Source of the DNA: JAIBJN01 sp963775625
GTDB lineage: Bacteria; Actinomycetota; Thermoleophilia; Gaiellales; Gaiellaceae
Direction: 5' to 3'
Assembly: GCA_963775625.1 (NCBI GenBank)
Contig: CAVZJM010000011.1
Location: 104,654 to 168,653, forward strand
Length of the DNA stretch: 64,000 nucleotides
Part shown: piece after piece, positions 30,921 to 40,221 of the stretch
Layout of the letters: the number at the start of each line of letters is the position of its first letter
How positions within the stretch are numbered: position 1 is the stretch's first letter
Notes under the pieces: model-generated
What the model was told of the DNA's origin: nothing
The model's database searches: none
The model's input: the letters and a program-made list of their open reading frames with translations, nothing else
Position numbers and translations under genes: made by a program

Positions 30921-31437
30921 GCGTGAGCCGGTCGCCTTCCTCGACGCCCCAGCGCGAGAAGGCGCCCTGGTTGACCTCGAGCGCGCTGCGGTAGGAGACG
31001 CCGGGGTCGTAGATCTCGCAGGGATCGGTCTCGCACGGCTCCATGTCAAGGATGCTGACGATCGTCCCGTCGGCGTCGGCGAAGGCGATGGAGAGCGGGA
31101 TCAGCGTGTCCTTCATCCAGAAGCCGCCGCTCAAGTCGCTGTCGAAGAGGAAGATCATCCCTGCGTCCTCCGGCAGGGACTCGCGCCCCATGAGGCCCAC
31201 CTCACGCTCGTCGGGGCTGTCGGCGACCTCGACAGGCACGACGACCTCGTCACCGGCGGCTGTCTGGAGCAGGACGACCGGGCCCGTCTTCTCCGGCTCG
31301 CTCGTCGTGGCTTTCGGCTCGGTCGACGTCGTCGCCGGGCTCGAAACGGTGGTGGTTGGGGGGCTCGACTCCTCGCCGCCGCAGCCGGCGGCCGCGAGCG
31401 ACACGGCAAGACACACGAGTGCTCCGAGGCTGCGCAT
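30910..31437 (-). CDS. DUF192 lipoprotein
   Basis: About 175 residues. An N-terminal hydrophobic stretch ends in AAAGCGGEE, a plausible lipobox, followed by a Thr/Ser/Pro-rich linker and a DUF192 domain: EVGLMGRESLPEDAGMIFLFD, GGFWMKDTLIPLSIAFADADG and YRSALEVNQGAF. These domains occur in exported proteins of unknown biochemistry. The start is ATG 31437 or 31446; an AGGA favours the former. A strong hairpin separates it from the upstream gene. Confidence 0.85.
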   Translation of the reverse strand: MRSLGALVCLAVSLAAAGCGGEESSPPTTTVSSPATTSTEPKATTSEPEKTGPVVLLQTAAGDEVVVPVEVADSPDEREVGLMGRESLPEDAGMIFLFDSDLSGGFWMKDTLIPLSIAFADADGTIVSILDMEPCETDPCEIYDPGVSYRSALEVNQGAFSRWGVEEGDRLTLRS

Positions 31438-31459
31438 GACCGTCATCCTGACAGCACAG

Positions 31460-31489
31460 CACAAGCGGGCCCCTGAGGGCCCGCTTGTG
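31460..31489. terminator. Terminator hairpin
   Basis: A perfect 13-bp stem (CACAAGCGGGCCC / GGGCCCGCTTGTG) with loop CTGA, 16 nt after the stop of the DDKV-repeat gene on the minus strand. It likely ends that transcript before the DUF192 gene. Confidence 0.75.
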
Positions 31490-31504
31490 CCGATCACGCT
31501 GTGC

Positions 31505-32041
31505 TTAGTACGTGGCCGGGCGGCGCATCTCGCGGGTGGAGCGTGCCGCACCGAACGCGAGGGCCGCGAGACCGAGCGCGGCGGCCGCACCGATGAGACC
31601 GTCGGCCCAGTTGAACTCGCTGCCGGTGCCCGTGGCTGCGATCGGGACCTGCCGTCCGACAGGCTTCCCGTGCGTGGCGGGAATCGGCTCGGTGTTCCGC
31701 ACCTGCGTCGAGTCGCCGTAATAGGCGAACGGCGTGCCCTGCCAGTACCCGACCTGGGTGTACTGCCAGTCGCGGGGGCTGAGGATCACCTTGTCGTCTC
31801 CCACGGGGACGCCGTCGCTCGCGGGCGCCTCGACGAGCACCTTGTCGTCGTGGCCCGGGACGCCGACGCTCACGGGAGCGAGGACCTTGTCGTCGCCCTG
31901 GATGAGGACGCCGTTGCCGTCGCCGGACTGGGCCTCGCCACCCTCGTAGAGGCGGGCCTGGGCCGTCGGGGCTGCGATCGCTGCGACCGCGAGCCCGAGA
32001 GCCAGACGCCTCAAGAGCCAGTTCCTTCTCCGGTTCCGCAT
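31505..32041 (-). CDS. Exported membrane-anchored protein with DDKV repeats
   Basis: 178 residues. GGAGGAAAGAAG sits directly before ATG 32041. The basic N-terminus and hydrophobic core (RRLALGLAVAAIAAPTAQA) form a signal peptide. The mature part carries three GDDKV/HDDKV units spaced about 20 residues apart (GDDKVLAP, HDDKVLVE, GDDKVILS), then DWQYTQVGYWQG. The C-terminus has a transmembrane helix (DGLIGAAAALGLAALAFGA) and a basic tail, a sortase-less type I membrane topology. The family is not recognised; an envelope role is inferred. Confidence 0.7.
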   Translation of the reverse strand: MRNRRRNWLLRRLALGLAVAAIAAPTAQARLYEGGEAQSGDGNGVLIQGDDKVLAPVSVGVPGHDDKVLVEAPASDGVPVGDDKVILSPRDWQYTQVGYWQGTPFAYYGDSTQVRNTEPIPATHGKPVGRQVPIAATGTGSEFNWADGLIGAAAALGLAALAFGAARSTREMRRPATY

Positions 32042-32153
32042 CTTCTTTCCTCCCTTTCCGCCTTCACGTCCGTCTCCGAACATGCCGTTGCACACGAGAC
32101 GCCGGGAGGGTGTGTCTTCTTCCGTCGGACCCGGAGTAGAGTTCGTGCCTCTC

Positions 32154-33815
32154 ATGAAGCAGATCTACCCCGCATCGATCACCGGCAAGGGCTTTGCCGA
32201 GGGAGGGAGCGTCCTCGAGCACCGTTTCGGGACGTCCGAGCCGTTCACGCTCGGGGTCGAGGAGGAGTACATGCTTCTCGACCCGCAGACGCTCGACCTC
32301 GTCCAGCACGTCGACACGGTGCTGACCGCGGCGATGAACGGGGAGTTCGACGAGCGCGTCGGGCCGGAGCTGATGCAGTCGGTGCTCGAGATCTCGACGC
32401 CCGTCTGCAGGACGGCCGGGGACATCGAGGGCGAGCTCCGCAAGCTGCGCGCCCACGTCACCCGGGCCGCGCGCAGCCAGAACCTGCGCGTCGGCTCCGC
32501 CGGAACCCATCCGTTCAGCCTCTTCGAGCGCCAGCGGATCACGGCGCGCGACCGCTACCGGAATCTCGTCGACCAGCTCCAATACGTCGCGCGGCGTGAG
32601 CTGATCTTCGGCTGCCACATCCACGTCGCGGTGGACGACCCCGACAAGGCAGTGCACGTCATCAGCGCCCTGCTCGTCCACCTCAGCGAACTGCTGGCCC
32701 TCTCAGCCAGCTCGCCGTTCTGGCGCGGGGAGCCGACCGGCCTCTCGTCGAGCAGGCAGATGGTCTTCGCAGCCTTCCCGCGCTCCGGCCCGCCGCCTCG
32801 CTTCCGCGACTACGAGGACTACGCCGAGGTCGTCGGCCAGCTCGAGAAGACCGGCTGCATCGCCGACTACACGCACATCTGGTGGGACGTCCGGCCGCAC
32901 CCGCGCTTCGGGACGATCGAGGTGCGGGTGATGGACGCGATCACGCGCGTCGAGGAGACCGTGGCGATCACGGCGTACGTGCAGGGGCTCGTCAAGCACT
33001 ACTCCGAGCTCTACGACGCCGGCAAGGAGCTGCCCACGTACCACCGCATCCTCGTGACCGAGAACAAGTGGCTCGGCGCGCGCTACGGGCTCGAGGCACC
33101 GGTCATGGACCTCGTCACCGGCCGGCGAAACCGCGTGCCGATCGCACAGCTCATCCGCCGGGCTCTCCGCGACATCGAGCCGCACGCGCGGGAGCTCGGA
33201 TCCGACCGCGAGCTCGAAGGCATCCGCGACATCCTCGCCCGCGGCAACGGCTCCGACCGCCAGCTGCGGATCTTCAACGCCAACCGGGACATCGTCGAGG
33301 TGACGCGAGAGATCTCGGACGCGACCGAGGCCGCGGCGATCGAGACCGACGGCGTGATCGGCGTCGGCGACCCGGTCCCGGACGTGCAGGTCTGGCGTTC
33401 GACCTCCGAGACGGTCGGGCTCCGCCAGCTCGCCGCCGAGTCTCCCTACCTGCTCCTCTCCTACCTCTTCGACTGGTCGAGCACGTGCACGAATGAGCTC
33501 TCCGAGCTGAATGCGCGCCGCGACGAGCTGCTCGGGACCGGCGTCGCTCCCTACGGCATCTCCCGCGACAGCCCCTGGTCGCACGTCGCCTGGCAGCAGG
33601 CTCTCGACCTCGAAGTGCCGCTCCTGTCGGACTGGACGGGCGAGGCCGTGCGAGCCCTCGGGATCGTGCAGGAGTTCCGCGGCCTCCCCGACGTCGCGCG
33701 AAGGGCCGCCTTCGTGGTGGACGGAGACGGCATCATCCGCGGCGCATGGCGGTACGGCGCCTCCGAGGTCTCGGACTTCGACATGCTCGCGGAGTCCGCG
33801 CGCTCGCTCTCGTAG
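32154..33815 (+). CDS. Carboxylate-amine ligase (YbdK/GCS2 family) fused to a one-Cys peroxiredoxin
   Basis: 553 residues. Residues about 20-390 form a glutamate-cysteine-ligase-type 2 (YbdK) domain: TLGVEEEYMLLDPQT, GCHIHVAVDD, IEVRVMDAITRVEETVAI and TENKWLGARYGLEA. Residues 403-553 form a thioredoxin-fold peroxiredoxin: VGDPVPDVQVW, LFDWSSTCTNELSEL with the likely peroxidatic Cys445, APYGISRDSPWSHVAW and AAFVVDGDGIIRGAW. No other Cys occurs in that domain. The ligase half makes a gamma-glutamyl or similar amide, and the other half reduces peroxides, so the fusion suggests coupled thiol synthesis and peroxide defence. ATG 32154 is taken; GTG 32145 is also possible. Confidence 0.85.
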   Translation: MKQIYPASITGKGFAEGGSVLEHRFGTSEPFTLGVEEEYMLLDPQTLDLVQHVDTVLTAAMNGEFDERVGPELMQSVLEISTPVCRTAGDIEGELRKLRAHVTRAARSQNLRVGSAGTHPFSLFERQRITARDRYRNLVDQLQYVARRELIFGCHIHVAVDDPDKAVHVISALLVHLSELLALSASSPFWRGEPTGLSSSRQMVFAAFPRSGPPPRFRDYEDYAEVVGQLEKTGCIADYTHIWWDVRPHPRFGTIEVRVMDAITRVEETVAITAYVQGLVKHYSELYDAGKELPTYHRILVTENKWLGARYGLEAPVMDLVTGRRNRVPIAQLIRRALRDIEPHARELGSDRELEGIRDILARGNGSDRQLRIFNANRDIVEVTREISDATEAAAIETDGVIGVGDPVPDVQVWRSTSETVGLRQLAAESPYLLLSYLFDWSSTCTNELSELNARRDELLGTGVAPYGISRDSPWSHVAWQQALDLEVPLLSDWTGEAVRALGIVQEFRGLPDVARRAAFVVDGDGIIRGAWRYGASEVSDFDMLAESARSLS

Positions 33816-35729
33816 CGCTCTACGCGCTTGCGGCCGTCGTGGCCACGCTGCCGGCGAGCCTGGACGCCGGGAGCGCCTTCATCGCCGACGGCGCCGACGG
33901 GCACGGCGAGCCCGCGGCCGGCGACCACCTCCAGGCCGTCTACCGCTTCTGGCTCGTCGGGCACCAGCTGACGCGCGGGGAGGCGCCCTGGGTCGACCCG
34001 TACAGCTTCCAGCCGCTCGTCGACCCCCAGATCGTCCTCGCCGGGTGGCCGTTCGGGCTCGCCTTCTGGCCGCTCGACGCGGCTTTCGGCCCGGTCGTCG
34101 CCTGGAACCTGCTGCTCCTGGGGACGATCGTCGCCGCCGGGCTGCTCACATACGGGTGGCTGCGGGAGCTCGAGCTTCCGCCCGGCGCGGCCGCCCTCGG
34201 CGGGATCGCCTTCGCGCTGGCGCCGTACCGGCTCGCCCAGAGCGGCACGCATCTGCTCGGCTGGATCGCCGTGCTCGTCCCGCTCGCGCTCTTCGCCTAC
34301 GAGCGCTCGCGGCGGGCCGACCACGCGACCCGCCGCCCACCTCTGGGGCGCGCTCTCCGCCGCGGCGATCGTCTCGATCCCGCTCTCGGGCCAGGTGCAC
34401 CTCGCGCTCGGCGCTCTCCCCTTCATCGCGGTCTACGTGGCGGTCAGAGCCGCACCGCTGGCGGCCGCCTGGGCGGGAGCAGGGCTCGTCGCGGCGATCG
34501 GCGCGGGGCTCGCCATCCACCTGGCGATCGTCCGCGACTCGGCCGAGAGCGAGGGCCGCTCCCTCCAGGAGGTCGGCGAGTTCTCGGCGAGCTACTGGGA
34601 CCTGGTCAGCCGCTGGATGCCGAACCAGCCGGAGCGGTTCGTCTATCTCGGCTGGCTGCTCCCGGTGCTCGCCGTCGCAGGCGCGGTCGTGCTCTGGCAG
34701 AGCGGGCGACGGTCGCTGACCGCTCTCCTCGGCCTGGGCGCGCTGCTTCCGCCGCTGCTTGCGCTCGGAACGAACCTCCCCCTCTACGAGCTGCTCTGGA
34801 ATGCCTTTCCCCCGCTCCGCTTCCCCCGTGTGCCCGGACGCCTCCTGCCGATCGCCGATCTCGCCCTCGCCGCTCTCGCCGCGGTCGCCGTTGCCCGCCT
34901 CCTCACGGCCTCGGGCCGCCGCGCGGCGCTCACCACCGCCGCGCTCCTCGTGCTCGTCGCCGCCGACCTGCTCGTCTTCCCCCTCGGCTCCTCGAGCGCC
35001 GACCAGGAGAACGAGGCCTACGCGGCGCTGCGCTCGGAGCCCGACGGTCGCCTGTTCGAGCTCCCGCTCTTCGAGCCCGGGATCCACTACGGGAGCGTCT
35101 ACGACTCCTACCAGCTCCAGGCGGCGCGGGAGCGCCCGGGCGGCTACTCGACGCTGGTCCCGCGCGAGGCCTTCGACTTCTACTTCCTCCGGAACCGCCT
35201 CTCGTGCGGCGTCTGGTTGCCGGGGGACGAGGAGACGCTGGAGGAGATCGACGTCCGGCACGTGACGTTCCACGCGGGGATGTACGAGCAGGGACGGGTG
35301 CCCGGCGCGTGGTTCGGCTGGCAGGGGCTCGTCGAGCACGCCTTCTCGCCGGTCGCGCGCGGAGGGCGCGTGACGCTCTTCTCCCGCGCCGGGCGCGCGG
35401 GTCTCACCGCTCCCGTTCCCGAGCCGCCGCGCGGGCGCCCGCTCTTCTGCGAAGGCTGGGCGGGCCGGGTCATGGACGAGCGGCAGGCGCCGTTCTGGAT
35501 GCACGGAGCGGGGACGCTGCGCCTCGAGGTCTCCGCGCCGGACCCGACGCCGGCGACGTTCTGGGTGGACGGAGAGGTGGTCGACCGCGCCCAGGTCGCC
35601 GGCCGAGCGACCTTCGAAGCGGAGCTGGCCGGGGCCGGCTGGCACGCAGTCGTCCTCGAGGTGCCTCGGCTCCTGGACACCGCGCCGCCCAGGGGGCTCG
35701 AGCTGGAGAGCCTGGCTCTCGGTCGGTGA
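33746..35729 (+). CDS. Large multi-pass membrane protein (apparent frameshift near 34334)
   Basis: About 660 residues once one base near 34334 is skipped: the frame before it ends YERSRRADHATRR and the continuation AHLWGALSAAAIVSIPLSG is one frame away. Roughly 10-12 hydrophobic helices make up the first 400 residues, with a periplasmic-type loop YRFWLVGHQLTRGEAPWVDPYSF resembling GT-C-like glycosyltransferases. A soluble C-terminal half follows (FELPLFEPGIHYGSVYDSYQ; PATFWVDGEVVDRA). It may act in envelope glycan synthesis, but no catalytic motif is certain. The start at 33746 overlaps the ligase-peroxiredoxin gene by 70 bp. Confidence 0.65.
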
Positions 35730-35745
35730 GGAGGGACGCCTCTGG

Positions 35746-36435
35746 CTAGCGAGAGTCCGCCAGCACTCTGACGCGGGTTCCGACGGGCGTCCTCCGGAAG
35801 AGCCACTTCGCGTCGTAGCGCGTCACGCGGACGCAGCCGTGCGAGGCGGGCCACACCGGGACGCGCTTCGCCTGGTGGATGGCGATCCCCCCGACGAAGT
35901 AGCTCGCGTACGGCAGCCAGACCTTGTACGGGATCGAGAACGAGCGCCGGCGCTTGCGCAGGACGGCGTACTCGCCGGCCGGCGTGACGAAGCCGCGCTT
36001 GCCCGTGGAGGCGTGCACGACGCGCGCGACGCGGCCGCGGCGGACGAGCAGCAGCAGCTGGCGGTCGAGCAGGATCTCGACCCGGGTGCCCCGACCCCTT
36101 CTGAACGGCGTCGGGCGCTTCGCGGCGGCGAGCGCCTTCTGGGTCACGGGGCCCGGGATCCCGTCGCGGACGAGGCCTTCCCACTTCTGGAAGGCGATCA
36201 CCGCTCCCCGGCTCTGAGCGCCGAAGACGCCGTCGACACCGCTCCGGGCGAGAAACCCGAGGTCGGCAAGCTTCTGCTGCACCGCCTCGACGGTGCGCGG
36301 GCGGAGACTCGCACCCCCGCCCACGGACAGCGGATCGGCGGCGGCGGGCGCTGCCAGGACGAGCGCAAGCGCGGTCAGGGCGACAGCGGCCGCCCCGACT
36401 CGACTGGGCGTGGGAGCCGGTGCCCGGACTTGCAT
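35746..36435 (-). CDS. L,D-transpeptidase with peptidoglycan-binding domain
   Basis: 229 residues from ATG 36435. A signal peptide (VGAAAVALTALALVLAAPAAA) is followed by a PG_binding_1 domain (EAVQQKLADLGFLARSGVDG ... AVIAFQKWEGL) and a YkuD catalytic domain with HQAKRVPVWPASHGCVRV, which contains the active-site Cys. Such enzymes make 3-3 cross-links in the wall or attach proteins to it. It is divergent from the aldo/keto reductase gene. Confidence 0.92.
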   Translation of the reverse strand: MQVRAPAPTPSRVGAAAVALTALALVLAAPAAADPLSVGGGASLRPRTVEAVQQKLADLGFLARSGVDGVFGAQSRGAVIAFQKWEGLVRDGIPGPVTQKALAAAKRPTPFRRGRGTRVEILLDRQLLLLVRRGRVARVVHASTGKRGFVTPAGEYAVLRKRRRSFSIPYKVWLPYASYFVGGIAIHQAKRVPVWPASHGCVRVTRYDAKWLFRRTPVGTRVRVLADSR

Positions 36436-36508
36436 ACGGCGCCTCCGATGATAGGGCCGCACTTCCAGATCTGGCAACTGTTTTCGGGTATACCGCAGAG
36501 GCTTCACA

Positions 36509-37537
36509 ATGACCCACGCCGCCGCCGAGAACCGCTACGACCGCATGCTCTACCGCCGTTGCGGGATGAGCGGGCTCAACCTCCCGGCCGTGTCGCTCGG
36601 GCTCTGGTGGAACTTCGGGCACGACCGGCCGTTCGAGACCGGCAGGGCCATCGTGCGAAGGGCATTCGACCTCGGCATCACGCACTTCGACCTGGCGAAC
36701 AACTACGGGCCGCCGTACGGGGCCGCCGAGGAGAACTTCGGCCGGATGCTGGCGAGCGACCTGGCGCCGTACCGCGACGAGCTGGTCATCTCCACGAAGG
36801 CCGGCTACGACATGTGGCCCGGCCCCTATGGCGACCGCGGCTCGCGCAAGTACCTGCTCGCCAGCCTGGACCAGAGCCTGGGGCGGATGGGCCTGGAGTA
36901 CGTCGACGTCTTCTATTCGCACCGCCCCGACCCCGAGACACCACTCGACGAGACGATGGGCGCGCTCGCCACGGCGGTGCACCAGGGCAAGGCGCTCTAC
37001 GCCGGCATCTCCTCCTACTCGGCCGCCCGGACCGCGGAGGCGGCGGCCGTTCTTCGCAACCTGGGCGTCGAGCTGCTGATCCACCAGCCGTCGTACTCGA
37101 TGCTCAACCGCTGGATCGAGCCGGAGCTCCTGGACGTGCTCGGCGAGCAAGGCGTCGGCTGCATCACCTTCTCGCCGCTCGCCCAGGGAATGCTCACCGA
37201 CAAGTACCTGGACGGGATCCCGGAGGGCTCCAGGGCCGCCCGCGGCTACGCGCTGTCGGAAGAGCTGCTCGCCGAGGAGACGCTGGAGAAGGTCCGGGCC
37301 CTGAACGAGCTCGCGGAGCGGCGCGGCCAGACGCTGGCGCAGATGGCGCTGGCCTGGACGCTCCGCGACCCGCGCGTCACCTCGACCTTGATCGGCGCCT
37401 CGAGCGTCGCGCAGCTCGAGGAGAACGTCGCCGCACTCGACCGCCTCGACTTCAGCGCGGAGGAGCTCGCCGAGATCGACCGCTACGCGACCGAGAGCGG
37501 CATCAACCTCTGGGCGACTCAGATGGAGGACTCGTAG
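36509..37537 (+). CDS. Aldo/keto reductase (YghZ-like)
   Basis: 342 residues with an AKR catalytic tetrad: Asp in FDLANNYGPPYGAAEENFG, Tyr in the same segment, Lys in VISTKAGYDMWPGPYG and His in YSHRPDPETPLDETM. The GPYGDRGSRKYLLASLDQSL motif resembles the YghZ/L-glyceraldehyde-3-phosphate reductase subgroup, so it probably reduces small aldehydes such as methylglyoxal with NADPH. TATACC at 36489-36494 without a Shine-Dalgarno sequence suggests a near-leaderless mRNA. Its 3' end overlaps the convergent DUF389 gene by 35 bp. Confidence 0.9.
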   Translation: MTHAAAENRYDRMLYRRCGMSGLNLPAVSLGLWWNFGHDRPFETGRAIVRRAFDLGITHFDLANNYGPPYGAAEENFGRMLASDLAPYRDELVISTKAGYDMWPGPYGDRGSRKYLLASLDQSLGRMGLEYVDVFYSHRPDPETPLDETMGALATAVHQGKALYAGISSYSAARTAEAAAVLRNLGVELLIHQPSYSMLNRWIEPELLDVLGEQGVGCITFSPLAQGMLTDKYLDGIPEGSRAARGYALSEELLAEETLEKVRALNELAERRGQTLAQMALAWTLRDPRVTSTLIGASSVAQLEENVAALDRLDFSAEELAEIDRYATESGINLWATQMEDS

Positions 37538-38420
37538 CGGAGCGGCCGCGCCTGACCCTGGCCTGAAGCTCGAGCGTGGCGACTGCGCCCAAGACCATCA
37601 TCGCGACGTTCGCCACGAGCACCGCGAGTGCGCCTGGTGCCTCCCCGAACTCGCCAAGCCCGACTGCGACGCCGAGGTAGGCGGAGGCGGGGATCGTCGT
37701 CACCGAGATCGCCACGCCCACTCCGGAGCTGGCACGGGTCTCGAGCGCCAGCATCCCGGCCACACCGGCGACCAGCGCAACCGCGATCGTCTCGTTGCCG
37801 ACCGTCGTGAGGCTCCCGAGCACCCCGAGGTTCTCGAGGTCGAAGCCGGACGGGATGAGGCCGAGCTGGTCCTGGGCGAACGCAGAGACGGCCGCTGTGA
37901 CGCTGGCAACTCCGAGGCCCAATGCCAGCGTCAGTAGGGCACGCACGGCGAGACCCGGCAGGCGGGCGACGATGCCCACGCCGATTCCGGTGATCGGCAG
38001 GAGGTCGGGGCTGACCGCCATCGCACCGACGATCAGGATCACGTTCTCGTCGATCACGCCGTAGCAGGCGATCACGCCGGCCGCGACCATGAACGCCAGG
38101 TACCGCGCGACCGGTCGCGCGTTCAGCCAGGCCGTGCCCAGCACGTCGGCCCAGACGAGGCTTGCCTCGGCCCGTCCAGTACCGAGCGAGCCCACTACCT
38201 CCACACGCGTCAGCGTGATGTCCGCATCGGGCACTCCTCGGCGGCGCAACTCCTCCAGCACCGCGTCGACCATTCTCGGACGAACGGTGGCCGAGACCAG
38301 CGAGTAGCCGGCCCGCGTCGCGTCGACAAGCCTGACCCGGCTGACGCCGTCGCTCTCGTCGAGCAACTCGGCGACCGGGCCCATCGCAGTCGATTCGCCG
38401 AAGACGTCGAGACGGATCAT
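37503..38420 (-). CDS. DUF389 family membrane protein
   Basis: 305 residues. An N-terminal soluble alpha/beta part (about residues 1-80) precedes six or so helices, with the DUF389 hallmarks ENVILIVGAMAVSPDLLPI and SSGVGVAISVTTIPASAYLGVA. The function of the family is unknown; transport has been suggested. It is separated from the cydC stop by 7 bp on the same strand, so it may be transcribed together with the cyd genes. Confidence 0.85.
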   Translation of the reverse strand: MIRLDVFGESTAMGPVAELLDESDGVSRVRLVDATRAGYSLVSATVRPRMVDAVLEELRRRGVPDADITLTRVEVVGSLGTGRAEASLVWADVLGTAWLNARPVARYLAFMVAAGVIACYGVIDENVILIVGAMAVSPDLLPITGIGVGIVARLPGLAVRALLTLALGLGVASVTAAVSAFAQDQLGLIPSGFDLENLGVLGSLTTVGNETIAVALVAGVAGMLALETRASSGVGVAISVTTIPASAYLGVAVGLGEFGEAPGALAVLVANVAMMVLGAVATLELQARVRRGRSATSPPSESPRG

Positions 38421-38427
38421 CTTCTGC

Positions 38428-40014
38428 TCAGGCTCCCGCGAGCGTCGCGATCTCGTCCATGCGCTCGAGCCCTTCGGGCCGGTGAGTGATCAGGAGCACT
38501 GTCCTGCCGTCCGCCGCGTCGAGCACGTCGTCGATCAACGCCTGCGCGGTCGGCGGGTCGAGGTGAGCCGTCGGCTCGTCGAGCAGGAGGACGGGCGCGT
38601 CGGCGAGGAGGGCGCGCGCGAGCACCAGCCGCTGCCGCTGGCCGCCCGAGAGCATCGTCCCCTCCTCCCCGACCTGCGTGTCCAGGCCCGCCGTGAGCGA
38701 GGCGACCCACTCGGCGAGCCGTGCCCGCTGGAGCGCGGCCCAGAGATCGGCCTCCTCGGCGCCGGGGCGCGCCAGGCGCAGGTTCTCGCGGATGGTCGAG
38801 TCGAACAGATGCGCGTCCTGGCCGGCCAGGGCAAAGGTCGCGCGGACCTCCTCCTGGCGGTATTCGCGCAGATCGTGCCCGCCGATGGTGACCTGGCCTT
38901 CCACGGGATCGAGGAAGCGCAGCAGCAGGTTGAGCACGGTCGTCTTGCCGGCGCCGCTGGGGCCGACCAGGCCGACGCGACGACCGGGCTCGAGGCGCAG
39001 GTCGAAGCCGCGCAGGACCGGCTCCTCGGCGCCGTAGCGCGCGGTGACTCCTTCGAGGGCGACGGGCGCCCGGGCGGATGGCCCCGGGCGCGGCTCCGCC
39101 GGGTCGCGCACCTGGGGCTCGCCCTCCACGGTCTCGAGCACGCGCCGGCCGGAGGAGAGCAGGCCCGAAAGCTCGCGCGCCGCGCCCGGGAGGGGGACGA
39201 CGGCGTCGAAGGAGGCGAGCGCGAGCAGGGCGAGCGTCGCCACGAGGACGCGGCCGAGAGCGCCTGCCGCATGGGCGTCCACCGCCACCGCGAGCACCCC
39301 GGCCACGGTCGCCCCGGCGACCAGGATCATGAGCGCGTCCGCAGCCCCGGCGGCGAAGGCGTCCCGCCGGCCGAGCCGCACGAGCTCGGCGTCGGCCGCG
39401 CGAACGCGGGCGACCGCGTCCTCCTCGCGGCCGTAGGCGACGAGCTCGGGCGCGCCGCGCAGGAGCTCCACGAGCTCGGCGGTCAGCTCCCCGCGGGCGG
39501 CGGCCTGCCGTCGGCCGGACGAGCGAGCCAGCGCCCAGGCCAGGAGCGGCACTGCAACGCCGCCGACAAGCAGGCCGGCCGCCAGGATCACCGCGGCGGC
39601 GGGGAGCACCGTCGCCGCGGCGACGACCGCAGCTCCGGCGGCGACGGCGGCGACGAGCGGCGGGCCCACGCCGCGCGGGTAGAGGCCCTGGAGGGCGTCG
39701 ACGTCCCCGACCAGGCGGCCGAGCAGCTCGCCTCGGCGGTAGCCCTCGAGCTGGGCCGGGGCGAGCGGCTCGATCCGCTCGTAGAAGCGCGTGCGGATGC
39801 GGGCGAGCGAGCGGAGCGCGACGTCGTGGGAGGAGACGCGCTCGAGGTAGCGGGCCAACGGCCGGGCCAGCCCGAAGAAGCGCACGGCGACGATCGTCAC
39901 CGTCAGGGCGAGGATCGGCGGCTGCTCGGCGGCGCGGGAGATGAGGTAGCCCGCTGCAGTCATGAGCCCGATGCCGAAGCAGACCGCGAGCGCTCCGAGC
40001 AGGATCGCCGGCAC
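38428..40014 (-). CDS. cydC: ABC exporter CydC (cytochrome bd assembly)
   Basis: 528 residues: an ABC membrane domain followed by an ATPase with Walker A GPSGAGKTT, signature LSGGQRQRLVLARALL and Walker B VLLLDEPTAHLDP. CydCD heterodimers export cysteine/glutathione-type thiols (or haem) and are needed to assemble cytochrome bd. It follows cydD. The start is uncertain: GTG 40014 is taken, but the frame is open further upstream. The 207-bp gap to cydD is unusual in this tight operon and contains two hairpins. Confidence 0.88.
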   Translation of the reverse strand: MPAILLGALAVCFGIGLMTAAGYLISRAAEQPPILALTVTIVAVRFFGLARPLARYLERVSSHDVALRSLARIRTRFYERIEPLAPAQLEGYRRGELLGRLVGDVDALQGLYPRGVGPPLVAAVAAGAAVVAAATVLPAAAVILAAGLLVGGVAVPLLAWALARSSGRRQAAARGELTAELVELLRGAPELVAYGREEDAVARVRAADAELVRLGRRDAFAAGAADALMILVAGATVAGVLAVAVDAHAAGALGRVLVATLALLALASFDAVVPLPGAARELSGLLSSGRRVLETVEGEPQVRDPAEPRPGPSARAPVALEGVTARYGAEEPVLRGFDLRLEPGRRVGLVGPSGAGKTTVLNLLLRFLDPVEGQVTIGGHDLREYRQEEVRATFALAGQDAHLFDSTIRENLRLARPGAEEADLWAALQRARLAEWVASLTAGLDTQVGEEGTMLSGGQRQRLVLARALLADAPVLLLDEPTAHLDPPTAQALIDDVLDAADGRTVLLITHRPEGLERMDEIATLAGA

Positions 40015-40139
40015 GACCCGCCGCGCGGGAACGCCCGCGAAGGCCGAGAGCTGCCGTACGGTGCTCAGAGTTCCTAACGTGATGGGGCCTCGTCGTCGGG
40101 GTGCGATGGTCGTTCCGAGGCAAGGACGCAGGGAGCGTT

Positions 40140-40180
40140 CGTATCCTCTGGATACGGGCGTGACTGAGGACGCAGTCCTC
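40140..40180. other. Tandem hairpins between cydD and cydC
   Basis: CGTATCC-TCT-GGATACG (40140-40156) and GAGGAC-GCA-GTCCTC (40166-40180) are two perfect inverted repeats 9 nt apart. On the cyd mRNA they would fold as adjacent stem-loops in an otherwise empty gap. They could be an internal attenuator, a processing site or a promoter-associated operator. No T-tract follows. Confidence 0.4.
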
Positions 40181-40221
40181 GGGGCGAGCAGCGCGGCCCG
40201 GCGGCACAGCGCCTCATTGCG

